Of a DNA stretch of 64,000 nt, positions 8,254-16,941 are shown piece after piece. This DNA is from Nocardioides alpinus (GTDB lineage: Bacteria; Actinomycetota; Actinomycetes; Propionibacteriales; Nocardioidaceae), in contig NZ_FOKC01000001.1 in NCBI RefSeq assembly GCF_900112035.1, positions 744,001 to 808,000 of the forward strand, read 5' to 3'. A model generated the notes under the pieces. That model had not been told where the DNA came from and did no database searches. It saw only the letters and a list, made by a program, of their open reading frames with translations. Each line of letters opens with the position of its first letter. Within the stretch, counting starts at the first letter, position 1. Made by a program: the position numbers and the translations under genes.

Positions 8254-9126
8254 TCAGCGAACGGGTACGTCCACCTCGCTGCGGCGCTCGAGGAGCACCG
8301 TGTCGCGCCACACACCGTCGAGCTGGGCGATGCGGGTGCGCACCGCCAGGGTGCGATAGCCGGCTGAACGGTGCAGCGCCAGGCTGGCGCGGTTCTCGGG
8401 GAAGATCGACGTCTGGAGGGTCCAGAGCCCCGAACGGTCGGCCTCGGTGACCTGGGTGAACAGCAGCGCCTTGCCCACGCCGCGTCCGCGCGCTGCTGCG
8501 GCGACGTAGACCGAGGACTCCCCGACACCGGCGTAGCACTCGCGCGCCGACACCGGTGTGATGGCGGTCCAGCCGACGACCTGTCCGTCGATCTCGGCCA
8601 CCCAGGCCAGGTCGGGCAACCACCGCGACCGCATGTCACCTGCCGTCGGCACCCGCGTCTCGAAGGTGGCGTTGCGGGTGGCGAGGCCCTCGGCGTAGAT
8701 GTCGAGCACGGACGCCATGTCCGCATCGGTGACGGGCCGTGTGGTCACGTCGGCCGGCAGGTCCTCGGGACAGCACGGCGGCGAGGACAGGGTCCCCATC
8801 ACGACGTCGGCCGCGTGCGGGAGGCCCGTGCAGCAGGCGGCATTGACGGAGACGAGGCTCGCGGTGCCGACCTTGTCGACCACGACGAACCCGACCTTGC
8901 GCAGCAGCTCGACGTGGTGCGAGCAGGTGGACTGGCTGACGCCGAGCGCAGCAGCGAGGTCCCCGACACGCATCGCGCCCGAGGCGGACGTGGACAGCGT
9001 GTGGAGCAGGCGCACCCGCGTCGGGTCGGCCAGCACGGCGAACCACTCCGCGTAGTTCTCCGCGTCGCCCTGGGCCAGCGCCGACGACGTACGCGAAGGG
9101 ACCGGAACCTGGTCAGTGGAGGTCAT
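8254..9126 (-). CDS. ArsR-type regulator fused to a GNAT acetyltransferase
   Basis: A 290-residue two-domain protein. Residues about 20-95 form an ArsR winged helix (LADPTRVRLLHTL, GVSQSTCSHHVELLRKVGF). Cys pairs follow at about 99-100 and 119-120 (ACC, PPCC), plausible arsenite ligands. Residues about 128-280 form a GNAT domain of the phosphinothricin-acetyltransferase type (VYVAAAARGRGVGKALL), as in ArsN proteins of arsenic clusters. It is divergent from the ArsO-like gene, with a perfect operator palindrome between. The start follows TATCCT by seven bases (leaderless). The acetylated substrate is unknown; an organoarsenical or antibiotic is possible. Confidence 0.88.
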   Translation of the reverse strand: MTSTDQVPVPSRTSSALAQGDAENYAEWFAVLADPTRVRLLHTLSTSASGAMRVGDLAAALGVSQSTCSHHVELLRKVGFVVVDKVGTASLVSVNAACCTGLPHAADVVMGTLSSPPCCPEDLPADVTTRPVTDADMASVLDIYAEGLATRNATFETRVPTAGDMRSRWLPDLAWVAEIDGQVVGWTAITPVSARECYAGVGESSVYVAAAARGRGVGKALLFTQVTEADRSGLWTLQTSIFPENRASLALHRSAGYRTLAVRTRIAQLDGVWRDTVLLERRSEVDVPVR

Positions 9127-9173
9127 GGACCCGAGGATACCTTGCCTTCATCGATACGGATCGATACAGTCAG

Positions 9174-9195
9174 TTCATCGACAGATGTCGATGAA
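9174..9195. promoter_or_regulatory. ArsR-type operator (perfect palindrome)
   Basis: Two perfect 10-bp arms, TTCATCGACA (9174-9183) and TGTCGATGAA (9186-9195), flank a GA centre, in the intergenic region between arsR-GNAT and the ArsO-like gene. Two direct TCGATAC words (9151 and 9161) precede it. The core ATCGACAGATGTCGAT is almost identical to the site upstream of the arsR-acr3-arsC operon, so one or both ArsR proteins may bind both sites. Confidence 0.75.
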
Positions 9196-9221
9196 TTGTC
9201 CCCGAGCTCGAGGAGTACGTC

Positions 9222-10571
9222 GTGCCGCACCCCGTGATCATCATCGGAGCCGGTCCCATCGGCCTGGCCGCGGCCGCCCACGCCGCCGAGCGCGGACTGG
9301 ACTTCCTCGTCCTGGAGGCCGGTCCGGACGCGGGTGCCGCAGTCGGCGAGTGGGCCCACGTACGCCTCTTCTCCTCGTGGTCCGAGCTCATCGACCCTGC
9401 CGCGCGACGACTCCTCGAGGCCACGGGTTGGGCGGCGCCCGACGAGGCCACCTACCCCACGGGCCACGACTGGCGCTCGGCCTACTTGAAGCCGTTGGCC
9501 GACCTGCTCGACGCCACGCGCGGCGGGGCGGTCCGCTACGGATCGCGCGTGGTCGGCGTCGGCCGTTCGGGCCGCGACCTCATGGTCGACCCGGGTCGCG
9601 ACGACGTCCCGTTCGCCGTCCACGTCGACGGCCCGTCGGGTCCCGAGCGGTTGCTCGGCAGCGCGGTCGTCGACGCCTCCGGCACGTGGACCCGCCCCAA
9701 CCCGCTGGGCGCCGACGGCTACGCCGCCCTGGGCGAGACCGAGCACGCCGACCGCATCACCTACGGGATCCCGGACCTCCGCGACCCCGCCGTCGCAGAG
9801 ACGTACGCCGGCAAGCACGTCGCTGTCGCTGGCCGGGGAGCGTCCGCACAGGGGGTCCTCATCGGGCTCGCCCGGCTCGCCGAGGCGCATCCCGACACCC
9901 ACGTCTCGTGGTTGCTGCGGCGCCCGTCCGTGGGTGACGCGTTCGGCGGCGGCGACAACGACCAGCTCGAGCAGCGCGGCAAGCTCGGGCAGGACGCAAG
10001 GGCGGCGGCGACCGGTGGACGCGTGACCCAGGTGACGCACTTCCGCACCGAGTCCGTCGCTGCGGGCGCCGACGGTCGACTGACCCTCACCTCGATCGAC
10101 GGCCAGCAGGTCAGCGAGGTCGACGAGGTCATCGTGGTGACGGGATTCCGGCCCGACTTCGGCTTCCTCACCGAGGTCCGGCTCGACCTCGACCCCGCAC
10201 TGGGCGCAGCCCGCGTGCTGGCCGAGCAGATCCACCCGGACCACCACAGCTGCGGGGACGTGGCTCCGCACGGCCACCGCGAGCTCGCCCAGCCCGAGGC
10301 CGGCCTCTACCTGGTGGGGATGAAGTCCTACGGTCGCGCGCCGTCGTTCCTCGCGATGACCGGCTTCGAGCAGGTGCGCTCCGTGATCGCCGCCCTCGAC
10401 GGAGACCTCGAGGCCGCCGGCCGGGTCGAGCTGGTCCTGCCGGAGACCGGGGTGTGCAACGGCGCCGGCGCCTTCGACGCCCCCGACGCGGTGAGCGACG
10501 CGGGCGGCGGGTGCTGCGGCGCGCCGGCTGCGGAGCCGCAGCTCGTTACGCTGGGGCGCACCGGCCGGTGA
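9222..10571 (+). CDS. ArsO-like FAD-dependent oxidoreductase
   Basis: A 449-residue flavoprotein of the type found in actinobacterial arsenic clusters (ArsO-like, related to flavin monooxygenases). The FAD motif GAGPIG is at residues 9-14. A second Rossmann motif lies in HVAVAGRGASAQG near residue 210, and VVTGFRPDF and YLVGMKSYGRAPSF follow towards the C-terminus. The tail is Cys-rich (GVCNG, GGGCCG), possibly for metalloid contact. The start is GTG with an AGGAG eight bases upstream. It is divergent from arsR-GNAT and should be derepressed with it by arsenite. The exact reaction is unproven. Confidence 0.8.
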   Translation: MPHPVIIIGAGPIGLAAAAHAAERGLDFLVLEAGPDAGAAVGEWAHVRLFSSWSELIDPAARRLLEATGWAAPDEATYPTGHDWRSAYLKPLADLLDATRGGAVRYGSRVVGVGRSGRDLMVDPGRDDVPFAVHVDGPSGPERLLGSAVVDASGTWTRPNPLGADGYAALGETEHADRITYGIPDLRDPAVAETYAGKHVAVAGRGASAQGVLIGLARLAEAHPDTHVSWLLRRPSVGDAFGGGDNDQLEQRGKLGQDARAAATGGRVTQVTHFRTESVAAGADGRLTLTSIDGQQVSEVDEVIVVTGFRPDFGFLTEVRLDLDPALGAARVLAEQIHPDHHSCGDVAPHGHRELAQPEAGLYLVGMKSYGRAPSFLAMTGFEQVRSVIAALDGDLEAAGRVELVLPETGVCNGAGAFDAPDAVSDAGGGCCGAPAAEPQLVTLGRTGR

Positions 10572-10626
10572 CGTACGCCGCGCAGCCCGGCGCCCTCGAC
10601 GCGACCGGCCTGCGCCACCACAGCTG

Positions 10627-10690
10627 GGTATCTAGGGACGTTCTGGTGGGCATCGCGCCCGTCCCGCCTGCCAAAACGTCCCTAGATACC
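10627..10690. repeat. 64-bp palindromic element, copy 3
   Basis: The element runs from GGTATCTAGGGACGTTC to AAAACGTCCCTAGATACC. It is the most regular copy: the outer 16 bp of each arm, GGTATCTAGGGACGTT, are exact inverted repeats. It lies between the convergent ArsO-like and arsC genes, again in a terminator position. Confidence 0.75.
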
Positions 10691-10743
10691 AGGGGTGCAC
10701 GCAGTGCCGTAACGCACTTCCGTGCGCAGTGCCGGCCCGCGCG

Positions 10744-11199
10744 TCAGCGCTCGTCGAGGACTGACGGGGGGAGCTCGATGTCGGGCACGAGCTCGACGAG
10801 CAGGCCGCGGACCCGGGAGTCGAGGTCGGCGATGATCTCGAGGACGGTCTCCTCGTCCTGGCCGCCGGGGTCGGCCACCGGCCAGTCGACGTACCTCACA
10901 CCGGGGACGTACGGGCACTCCTCGCCGCAGCCGAGGGTGATCGCCATGGCGCTGGCCGCCACGGTCTCGCGGGTCAGCACCTTCGGCTTCTCGTTCGAGG
11001 TGTCGAGCCCGAGCTTGTCCAGCACCTCGGCCACCTCGCGGTGGATGTGGTCGCCCGGCTGGGTGCCGGCCGACAGGGCGACGACCCGGCCACCGGCGTA
11101 GTGCTCGGTGAGCACGCGGCTGATCACGGATCGACCGCCGTTGCGGACGCAGGCGAAGACGACCTGCGGGGGCGAGGTGGTGTCGGCGACGGTGCTCAT
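10744..11199 (-). CDS. arsC: Arsenate reductase, low-molecular-weight phosphatase type
   Basis: A 151-residue reductase that turns arsenate into arsenite for export. The P-loop CX5R is ACVRNGGRS with the nucleophile at Cys17, and the DP loop is in DWPVADPGG. The family uses either thioredoxin or mycothiol/mycoredoxin as reductant; the sequence alone does not say which. Its ATG overlaps the acr3 stop by four bases (ATGA), making it the last gene of the arsR-acr3-arsC operon. The palindromic element copy 3 follows the stop. Confidence 0.9.
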   Translation of the reverse strand: MSTVADTTSPPQVVFACVRNGGRSVISRVLTEHYAGGRVVALSAGTQPGDHIHREVAEVLDKLGLDTSNEKPKVLTRETVAASAMAITLGCGEECPYVPGVRYVDWPVADPGGQDEETVLEIIADLDSRVRGLLVELVPDIELPPSVLDER

Positions 11200-12305
11200 C
11201 GGTGCGCTCCTGAGGGGTCGGTGGCGTGGGAGTCGGTGGAGGGGTCTCGGAAGAACTTGCGCGCCCAGAGGCTGACGTAGACGAGCGCGACGAGGGCGGG
11301 GACCTCGATGAGGGGGCCCACCACCCCGGCCAGGGCCTGACCGGAGGTGACGCCGAAGACGCCGATGGCGACGGCGATGGCGAGCTCGAAGTTGTTGCCC
11401 GCGGCCGTGAACGAGACGGCCGTGGCGCGCGGGTAGTCGAGGCCGATCGCCTTCGACAGCAGCATCGACCCACCCCACATCAGCACGAAGTAGGCCAGCA
11501 GCGGGATCGCGATCCGGGCCACGTCGAGCGGCTGGCTCGTGATGGTGTCGCCCTGGAGGGCGAAGAGCAGGACGATCGTGAAGAGCAGGCCGTAGAGGGC
11601 GGCCGGTCCGATCCTCGGCAGGAAGGTCGACTCGTACCACTCCCGACCCTTGGCGCGCTCGCCGAGGGTGCGGGTGAGGAACCCGGCCAGGAGCGGGATG
11701 CCGAGGAAGACGAGCACGGACTTGGCGATGCCCCAGACCGAGACGTCGAGGGCAGCCTGCTCCAGCCCCAGCCAGCCGGGCAGGACCTGGAGGTAGAAGT
11801 AGCCGAGAAGCGCGAAGGCCAGGATCTGGAAGACGGCATTGATCGCGACCAGGATCGCGGCTGCCTCGGCGTCGCCGCACGCCAGGTCGTTCCAGATGAG
11901 CACCATGGCGATGCAGCGGGCCAGCCCGACGATGATGAGTCCGGTCCGGTACTCCGGCAGGTCGGGCAGCAGGAGCCAGGCGAGTGCGAACATCAGCGCG
12001 GGGCCGAGCACCCAGTTGAGGACGATCGACGTCACGAGCATCCGGGTGTCACGGGTGACGTGCCCGAGCTCGTCGTAGCGGACCTTGGCCAGGACCGGGT
12101 ACATCATGATCAGCAGCCCGATCGCGATCGGCAGCGAGACCGAGCCCACCTCGACCGCAGCGAGGGCGTCGTCGAGACCGTCGACGAGCCGACCCAGCAG
12201 CAGCCCTGCGACCATGGCGACCCCGATCCACACCGGGAGGAAGCGGTCCAGGGTGGAGAGACGCTGCAGCACGGGGTCCGTGTGCGAGGTGGTGGCGTCG
12301 CTCAT
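11196..12305 (-). CDS. acr3: Arsenite efflux permease ACR3
   Basis: A 369-residue membrane protein with about ten helices that exports arsenite with the proton gradient. The family-specific Cys in the fourth helix is present in GLARCIAMVLIWNDLACG, and FTAAGNNFELAIAVAI is the other conserved helix. The start at 12305 is fixed by the ATGA overlap with the arsR stop; its own stop overlaps arsC in the same way. The three genes are therefore tightly coupled. Confidence 0.93.
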   Translation of the reverse strand: MSDATTSHTDPVLQRLSTLDRFLPVWIGVAMVAGLLLGRLVDGLDDALAAVEVGSVSLPIAIGLLIMMYPVLAKVRYDELGHVTRDTRMLVTSIVLNWVLGPALMFALAWLLLPDLPEYRTGLIIVGLARCIAMVLIWNDLACGDAEAAAILVAINAVFQILAFALLGYFYLQVLPGWLGLEQAALDVSVWGIAKSVLVFLGIPLLAGFLTRTLGERAKGREWYESTFLPRIGPAALYGLLFTIVLLFALQGDTITSQPLDVARIAIPLLAYFVLMWGGSMLLSKAIGLDYPRATAVSFTAAGNNFELAIAVAIGVFGVTSGQALAGVVGPLIEVPALVALVYVSLWARKFFRDPSTDSHATDPSGAHR

Positions 12306-12691
12306 GCGTCCGCCCCTGCCAGCGCCGCGGCAGAGGCCGTGGTGAACACGCTGCCGAGGGCCGCCATCGCCTCGGGGCGCGCGATGTAGAACACCCACGT
12401 GCCCCTCTTCTCCCGGTCGACCAGCCCCGCGTCGTGGAGCACCTTGAGGTGGTGGCTGATCGTCGGCTGCGAGAGGTCGAAGTAGGGCAGCAGGTCGCAG
12501 ACGCACGCCTCCCCGCCCTCGTGCGAGAGGACCAACGACAGCAGGCGCAGCCGGGTCGGGTCGGAGACGGCCTTCAACATGTGGGCGACGCCGGCGGCCT
12601 GCTCGGTCGTGATGGGCTCCCGGGCCAGGGGCACGCAGCACTCGAGGCCCTCGACAGCACCCGGGGCGCAGCCCGACGATGAATTCGACAT
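12302..12691 (-). CDS. arsR: ArsR arsenite-responsive repressor
   Basis: A 129-residue winged-helix repressor. The DNA-binding part is LSQPTISHHLKVLHDAGLV, and the metalloid site is ACVCDLL with Cys63 and Cys65. An extra Cys pair near the N-terminus (Cys18-Cys19, ECCVP) may supply a third ligand. It is first in the arsR-acr3-arsC operon. The ATG lies six bases after CAATAT, a poor -10, and an ArsR-type operator overlaps this promoter, giving autoregulation. The window therefore holds two different ArsR proteins and two near-identical operators. Confidence 0.92.
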   Translation of the reverse strand: MSNSSSGCAPGAVEGLECCVPLAREPITTEQAAGVAHMLKAVSDPTRLRLLSLVLSHEGGEACVCDLLPYFDLSQPTISHHLKVLHDAGLVDREKRGTWVFYIARPEAMAALGSVFTTASAAALAGADA

Positions 12692-12699
12692 GTGCCTAT

Positions 12700-12715
12700 A
12701 TTGACAGATGTCGAT
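12700..12715. promoter_or_regulatory. ArsR operator of the arsR-acr3-arsC operon
   Basis: ATTGACAGATGTCGAT is an inverted repeat with one mismatch around a GA centre. It shares 15 of 16 bases with the core of the palindrome at 9174-9195. It overlaps the probable -10 of arsR, so binding would block transcription directly. Confidence 0.7.
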
Positions 12716-12813
12716 GCGATCCGCACGTCACCACGGCGTCCCGACTCGCATCCGTGAACCGGGATGGAGTGGCCCCGAGGACCCCCGACCCCGAGCCACC
12801 CCATCCCCGCTCA

Positions 12814-12832
12814 CCGGCGCCAGTGGCGCCGG
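12814..12832 (-). terminator. GC-rich hairpin after pstB
   Basis: CCGGCGCC and GGCGCCGG are separated by AGT and lie 12 bases past the pstB stop. No T-run follows on the minus strand, so this may be a stabilising or factor-assisted end rather than a classic terminator. Confidence 0.45.
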
Positions 12833-12843
12833 AGATGCGACGG

Positions 12844-13623
12844 TCAGCCGAAGCGACCGGAGATGTAGGCCTCGGTGGACTCGTTGTCCGGGTTGGCGAA
12901 CATCTTCTGCGTGTTGTTGAACTCCACCAGCTGGCCGGGCTGCCCGGCCGCCTTCAGGTTGAAGAAGCCGGTCTCGTCAGAGACGCGCGCGGCCTGCTGC
13001 ATGTTGTGGGTGACGATCACGATCGTGTAGTCGGACTTGAGCTCGTGGATGAGGTCCTCGATGGCCGACGTGGAGATCGGGTCGAGCGCCGAGCACGGCT
13101 CGTCCATCAGCAGGACCTGCGGCTCGACCGCGATGGCGCGGGCGATGCAGAGGCGCTGCTGCTGCCCGCCCGAGAGACCCATGCCGGGCTTGCCGAGGCG
13201 GTCCTTGACCTCGTTCCAGAGGTTGGCGCCCTTGAGCGAGCGCTCGACGATCTCGTCGGCCTCGGCCTTCTTCATCTTCTTGGCGTTGAGGCGGTTGCCG
13301 GCGAGGACGTTCTCGTAGATCGACATCGTCGGGAACGGGTTGGGCCGCTGGAAGACCATGCCGATCTGGCGGCGTACGGCGACCGGGTCCACCGCGTTGT
13401 CGTAGAGGGACTGCCCGTCCACCATGACCTTGCCCTCGACGCGGGCGCCGGGGATGACTTCGTGCATGCGGTTGAGCGAGCGCAGCATGGTCGACTTGCC
13501 GCAGCCGGACGGTCCGATGAAGGCGGTGACCGAGCGTGCCTTGATGGTCATGTTGACGCCCTGCACGGCAAGGAAGTCGCCGTAGTAGATGTCGAGGTCG
13601 TCGACGGTGATGCTCTTGGCCAT
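12844..13623 (-). CDS. pstB: Phosphate ABC transporter ATPase PstB (system 1)
   Basis: A 259-residue ATPase that drives high-affinity phosphate import. Walker A is GPSGCGKST (near residue 38), the signature is [14 protein letters not shown], Walker B is [13 protein letters not shown], and the switch His is in [29 protein letters not shown] is a PstB family mark. It is the last gene of pstSCAB, 18 bp after pstA. A second PstB is encoded at 37036-37878. Confidence 0.96.
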   Translation of the reverse strand: MAKSITVDDLDIYYGDFLAVQGVNMTIKARSVTAFIGPSGCGKSTMLRSLNRMHEVIPGARVEGKVMVDGQSLYDNAVDPVAVRRQIGMVFQRPNPFPTMSIYENVLAGNRLNAKKMKKAEADEIVERSLKGANLWNEVKDRLGKPGMGLSGGQQQRLCIARAIAVEPQVLLMDEPCSALDPISTSAIEDLIHELKSDYTIVIVTHNMQQAARVSDETGFFNLKAAGQPGQLVEFNNTQKMFANPDNESTEAYISGRFG

Positions 13624-13641
13624 GAGTGTTTCCTAGCTCCT

Positions 13642-14709
13642 TCAGCGACCGGTCTTGGGCGCAAAGATCTTGCCGATGACACGTGCCACGATGTTCAGCA
13701 GCAGCACGATGATGACGAGGACGAGGGCCGTTCCCCAGGCCAGCTCGAAGTCCGCGGCCGTGCCCTTCTGGAACTGCGAGTAGATGAAGACCGGCAGCGT
13801 GGTCATGAAGCCTTCGAAGGGGTTCACGTTGGTGCGGGTGGTGAGCCCGGCGATCAGCAGCAGCGGGGCGGTCTCACCGATGATGCGCGCGGTCGCCAGG
13901 GTCACGCCAGTGATGATGCCGCCCAGCGACGTGCGCAGGACGACCTTGGTGATGGTGCGCCACTTCGGCGTGCCCAGGGCGTACGCCGCCTCCCGCAGGT
14001 CGTCGGGCACGAGCCGCAGCATCTCCTCCGTCGAACGGACGACGATCGGGATCATCAGCAGCGACAGTGCCACGGCCCCACCGATGCCGGCCCGGTAGCC
14101 GGCGCCGAAGAACGCGGTGAACATCGAGAACGCGAACAGGCCGGCCACGATCGACGGGATGCCGGTCATCACGTCGACGAGGAAGGTGATGCCACGGGCG
14201 AGGCGGTTGCCCTTGCCGTACTCCACCAGGTAGATCGCCGCGAAGATGCCGATCGGGACCGAGATGACCACTGCGCACAGGGTGATCACGAGCGTGCCGA
14301 CGATCGCGTGGTAGATGCCGATCGGCTGGTCGAGGCTCGTCCTGAAGGCGGAGTAGCTGAGGAACGTGCTGTTGATCGCGGGCACGCCCTTGGAGACGAC
14401 CGTCCAGAGCAGCGACACCAGCGGCACGAGGGCGATGCCGAAGGCGGTCCACACCAGCGCGGTCACCATGCGGTCGGTCGCCGACCGCCGCGTCTCGACG
14501 ATCGCCGACCAGACGGTCAGCCCGACGATGAAGAGGATCACCGAGACGATGACCCAGGCGACCAGGCCCCACCCGAGCAGGAGCGGGAAGAGTCCCGCGG
14601 CGGCCGCGGCGACCACACCGACGAGGATCTCGGCACCGCGAGGCAGATGCCCGTGCGTCAGCGGGATGCTCGCGACCGACACGGGTGCGGGTTTCAGCGT
14701 GGTGCTCAT
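13642..14709 (-). CDS. pstA: Phosphate permease PstA (system 1)
   Basis: A 355-residue permease subunit. The first 80 or so residues carry two extra hydrophobic helices, as usual in actinobacterial PstA, followed by the six-helix permease core. The coupling motif EAAYALGTPKWRTI and the helix VMTGIPSIVAGLFAF are typical. The start at 14709 comes from the ATGA overlap with the pstC stop. Confidence 0.94.
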   Translation of the reverse strand: MSTTLKPAPVSVASIPLTHGHLPRGAEILVGVVAAAAAGLFPLLLGWGLVAWVIVSVILFIVGLTVWSAIVETRRSATDRMVTALVWTAFGIALVPLVSLLWTVVSKGVPAINSTFLSYSAFRTSLDQPIGIYHAIVGTLVITLCAVVISVPIGIFAAIYLVEYGKGNRLARGITFLVDVMTGIPSIVAGLFAFSMFTAFFGAGYRAGIGGAVALSLLMIPIVVRSTEEMLRLVPDDLREAAYALGTPKWRTITKVVLRTSLGGIITGVTLATARIIGETAPLLLIAGLTTRTNVNPFEGFMTTLPVFIYSQFQKGTAADFELAWGTALVLVIIVLLLNIVARVIGKIFAPKTGR

Positions 14710-15647
14710 CGCGCCATCTTTCGGTCGTTGCCCGCCACGATCCAGCGGGCGGCGAAGTTGACCAGGAAGGTCACCAGGAACAGCACCAGGCCGGTCGCGA
14801 TCAGCACGTGCAGCGTGCCGGGGGTGTTCTCCTTGTACTGCGAGGCGATGTTGGCCGCGATGCTGGTCGGGTTGGAGCTCGCGATCAGGTTGAAGCTGAT
14901 GCCGCCGCCGCCCGAGAGCACCATGGCGACCGCCATCGTCTCGCCGAGCGCACGGCCCAGGCCCAGCATCACGGCCGAGACCATGCCGGACTTGGCGTAG
15001 GGGAAGACGGCCAGGCGGATCATCTCCCACCGGGTGGCGCCGAGGGCGAGGGCGGCCTCCTCGTGGAGCACGGGGGTCTGCGTGAAGACCTCGCGCGAGA
15101 TGGCGGTGATGATCGGGAGGATCATGATCGCCAGGACCAGGCCCGCCGTCAGGATCGTGGTGCCGACCGGGTTGACCGGACCCTCGAAGAACGGCAGCCA
15201 TCCGAGGTGCGCGTTGAGCCAGTCGTAGATCGGCACCATCTTGGGGGCGAAGAGGTTGATGCCCCAGAGGCCGAAGACGACGGAGGGCACCGCGGCGAGC
15301 AGGTCGATCACGTAGGCGACCGGGCCGGCGATCCACTTCGGCGCGTAGTGGCTGACGACGAGAGCGATCCCGAAGGCGAGAGGGACCGCCACGATGAGCG
15401 CGATCGTGGCGGCCAGCACGGTGCCGAACAGGAGGTGGTCGACGTAGCCCCAGAAGTTGCCGGCCCCCTTGTAGAACTGCTCCTCCTGGAAGAAGCCCGG
15501 CACACCCTCGATGGTGAGGAAGATGAAGACACCCGCGAGAGTCGCCATGATGGCGAGACCTGCGGCCCGGGAGATGCCCGAGAAGATCCGATCACCGGTC
15601 TGGGTCGGCGCTGAGCCCGGTGGCGGGGCTTTCACGGTGGAAGACAA
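14706..15647 (-). CDS. pstC: Phosphate permease PstC (system 1)
   Basis: A 313-residue permease with about six helices, partner of PstA. Family marks are LLAAVPSVVFGLWGINLFAP and EAALALGATRWEMIRLAVFP, the ATPase-contact loop. It follows pstS after a 98-bp gap containing a strong hairpin and overlaps pstA by four bases. Confidence 0.94.
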   Translation of the reverse strand: MSSTVKAPPPGSAPTQTGDRIFSGISRAAGLAIMATLAGVFIFLTIEGVPGFFQEEQFYKGAGNFWGYVDHLLFGTVLAATIALIVAVPLAFGIALVVSHYAPKWIAGPVAYVIDLLAAVPSVVFGLWGINLFAPKMVPIYDWLNAHLGWLPFFEGPVNPVGTTILTAGLVLAIMILPIITAISREVFTQTPVLHEEAALALGATRWEMIRLAVFPYAKSGMVSAVMLGLGRALGETMAVAMVLSGGGGISFNLIASSNPTSIAANIASQYKENTPGTLHVLIATGLVLFLVTFLVNFAARWIVAGNDRKMAR

Positions 15648-15679
15648 CTGGGGGTCCCTCGGCTAGTCAGTTCGGGTAC

Positions 15680-15715
15680 ACGTGTGCGGCGAGCCACCTG
15701 GCCCGCCGCACACGT
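15680..15715 (-). promoter_or_regulatory. Intercistronic hairpin between pstS and pstC
   Basis: A perfect 12-bp stem, ACGTGTGCGGCG with CGCCGCACACGT, has a 12-base loop and no T-run. Placed inside the operon after the binding-protein gene, it could end part of the transcripts or protect the pstS mRNA 3' end, giving more PstS than permease. A similar hairpin follows the last binding-protein gene of pst2 (37932-37966). Confidence 0.55.
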
Positions 15716-15745
15716 CACAGCTGGAGGCTCACGCCACCATCATGC

Positions 15746-16867
15746 TCAGCCGGCAGCGATTGCGGAAACGATGTCCTGCGCACGGGTGGCCGTCTCGGCG
15801 TCGAGCGGCGCGGAACCGGCGTTCTCGGCGGCAGCAGCCTGGCCCTCGTCCGACACGACGTACTCCATGAACGCCTTCACGAGGTCGGCGTCCTCCTGCG
15901 TCTCGTACGTCTGGCACGCGACGAGGTAGGACAGCAGGATGACGGGGTAGGCACCGGCCTCGGTCGTGGTGCGGTCGACCTCGACGGCCATGTCGGTCTC
16001 GGTGGCGCCCTCGACGGGCGGCGAGACGGCGACGACCTTGGCAGCGGCCTCGGCGGTGGGGGCGACGTACTCCTCACCGACCTTGACGTCGACGACCGAG
16101 AGCTCGCCGACCTGGCTGGCGTCGGCGTAGCCGATGGTGCCGTTGCCGTTGGTCACCGCGGCGACGACGCCCGAGGTGCCCTCCGCAGCGAGACCACCCT
16201 TGACGGGCCACAGACCGTCGGGCTCGTGCGGCCACGCGCCGTCGGAGGCCTGCGAGAGGTAGTCGGTGAAGTTTTCCGTGGTGCCCGAGTCGTCCTGGCG
16301 GTGGACCGGCGAGATGTCGGTGGCCGGCAGGTCGGCGTCCGGGTTGAGGTCGGCGATGGCCGGGTCGTCCCAGCTGGTGATCTTGCCGTCGAAGATCCCG
16401 GCGATCGTCGCAGCGTCCAGCTGGAGGGAGTCGACGCCCTCGAGGTTGAACATGACGGCGATCGGGGAGACGTAGGACGGGACCTGGATGATGTCGGTGC
16501 CACAACGCTCGTTGGCGGCGGTGAGCTCGCCCTCCTCGTCGTCGAAGGCCGAGTCGGTGCCGGCGAAGAGGGTGCCACCCTCGATGAACTGCGTACGACC
16601 ATCACCCGAGCCGAGCGGGTTGTAGTTGAGGGTCACGTCGGGGTTGAGCCCCTGGAAGCCGACGGACCACGCCTCCATGGCCTTCTCCTGCGAGGAGGCA
16701 CCGGCGCCGTTGAGCTCACCGGTCAGCGTGCCGGTCTCGGCGGACGAGGAGTCGTCCGAGCCCGAGTCGGTCGTCTCGTTGCCGGCGCCGCAGGCGGTGA
16801 GGGTGATCGAGAGGGCAAGGACGGCGACGCTGGGGGCGAGCGCCTTGCGGATGGAAGTGCGGTTCAC
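15746..16867 (-). CDS. pstS: Phosphate-binding lipoprotein PstS (system 1)
   Basis: A 373-residue lipoprotein with lipobox LTAC (Cys near residue 26), so it is tethered outside the membrane. Phosphate-pocket loops are GAGASSQ, NPLGSGDG, FAGTDSAF and QDDSGTTENF, close to known PstS. The GTG start at 16867 is supported by an AGGAG seven bases upstream; a longer frame to 16990 has no ribosome-binding site. First gene of pstSCAB, about 75 bp below a two-unit PHO box. Confidence 0.94.
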   Translation of the reverse strand: MNRTSIRKALAPSVAVLALSITLTACGAGNETTDSGSDDSSSAETGTLTGELNGAGASSQEKAMEAWSVGFQGLNPDVTLNYNPLGSGDGRTQFIEGGTLFAGTDSAFDDEEGELTAANERCGTDIIQVPSYVSPIAVMFNLEGVDSLQLDAATIAGIFDGKITSWDDPAIADLNPDADLPATDISPVHRQDDSGTTENFTDYLSQASDGAWPHEPDGLWPVKGGLAAEGTSGVVAAVTNGNGTIGYADASQVGELSVVDVKVGEEYVAPTAEAAAKVVAVSPPVEGATETDMAVEVDRTTTEAGAYPVILLSYLVACQTYETQEDADLVKAFMEYVVSDEGQAAAAENAGSAPLDAETATRAQDIVSAIAAG

Positions 16868-16941
16868 TTCGGGTGCTCCTGAAAGTCTGATGAGTGCTGA
16901 CGATGAGGACGCTAGGCACGTCAGGAGAACGAGCAGGCCGC

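Noticed and set aside
6855..10690. Insertion sequence delimited by the 64-bp elements
   Set aside because: No transposase-like protein lies between the copies and no flanking target duplications are evident.
12679..15000. 773-residue plus-strand frame across pstB-pstA
   Set aside because: Antisense shadow; pst genes are intact on the other strand.
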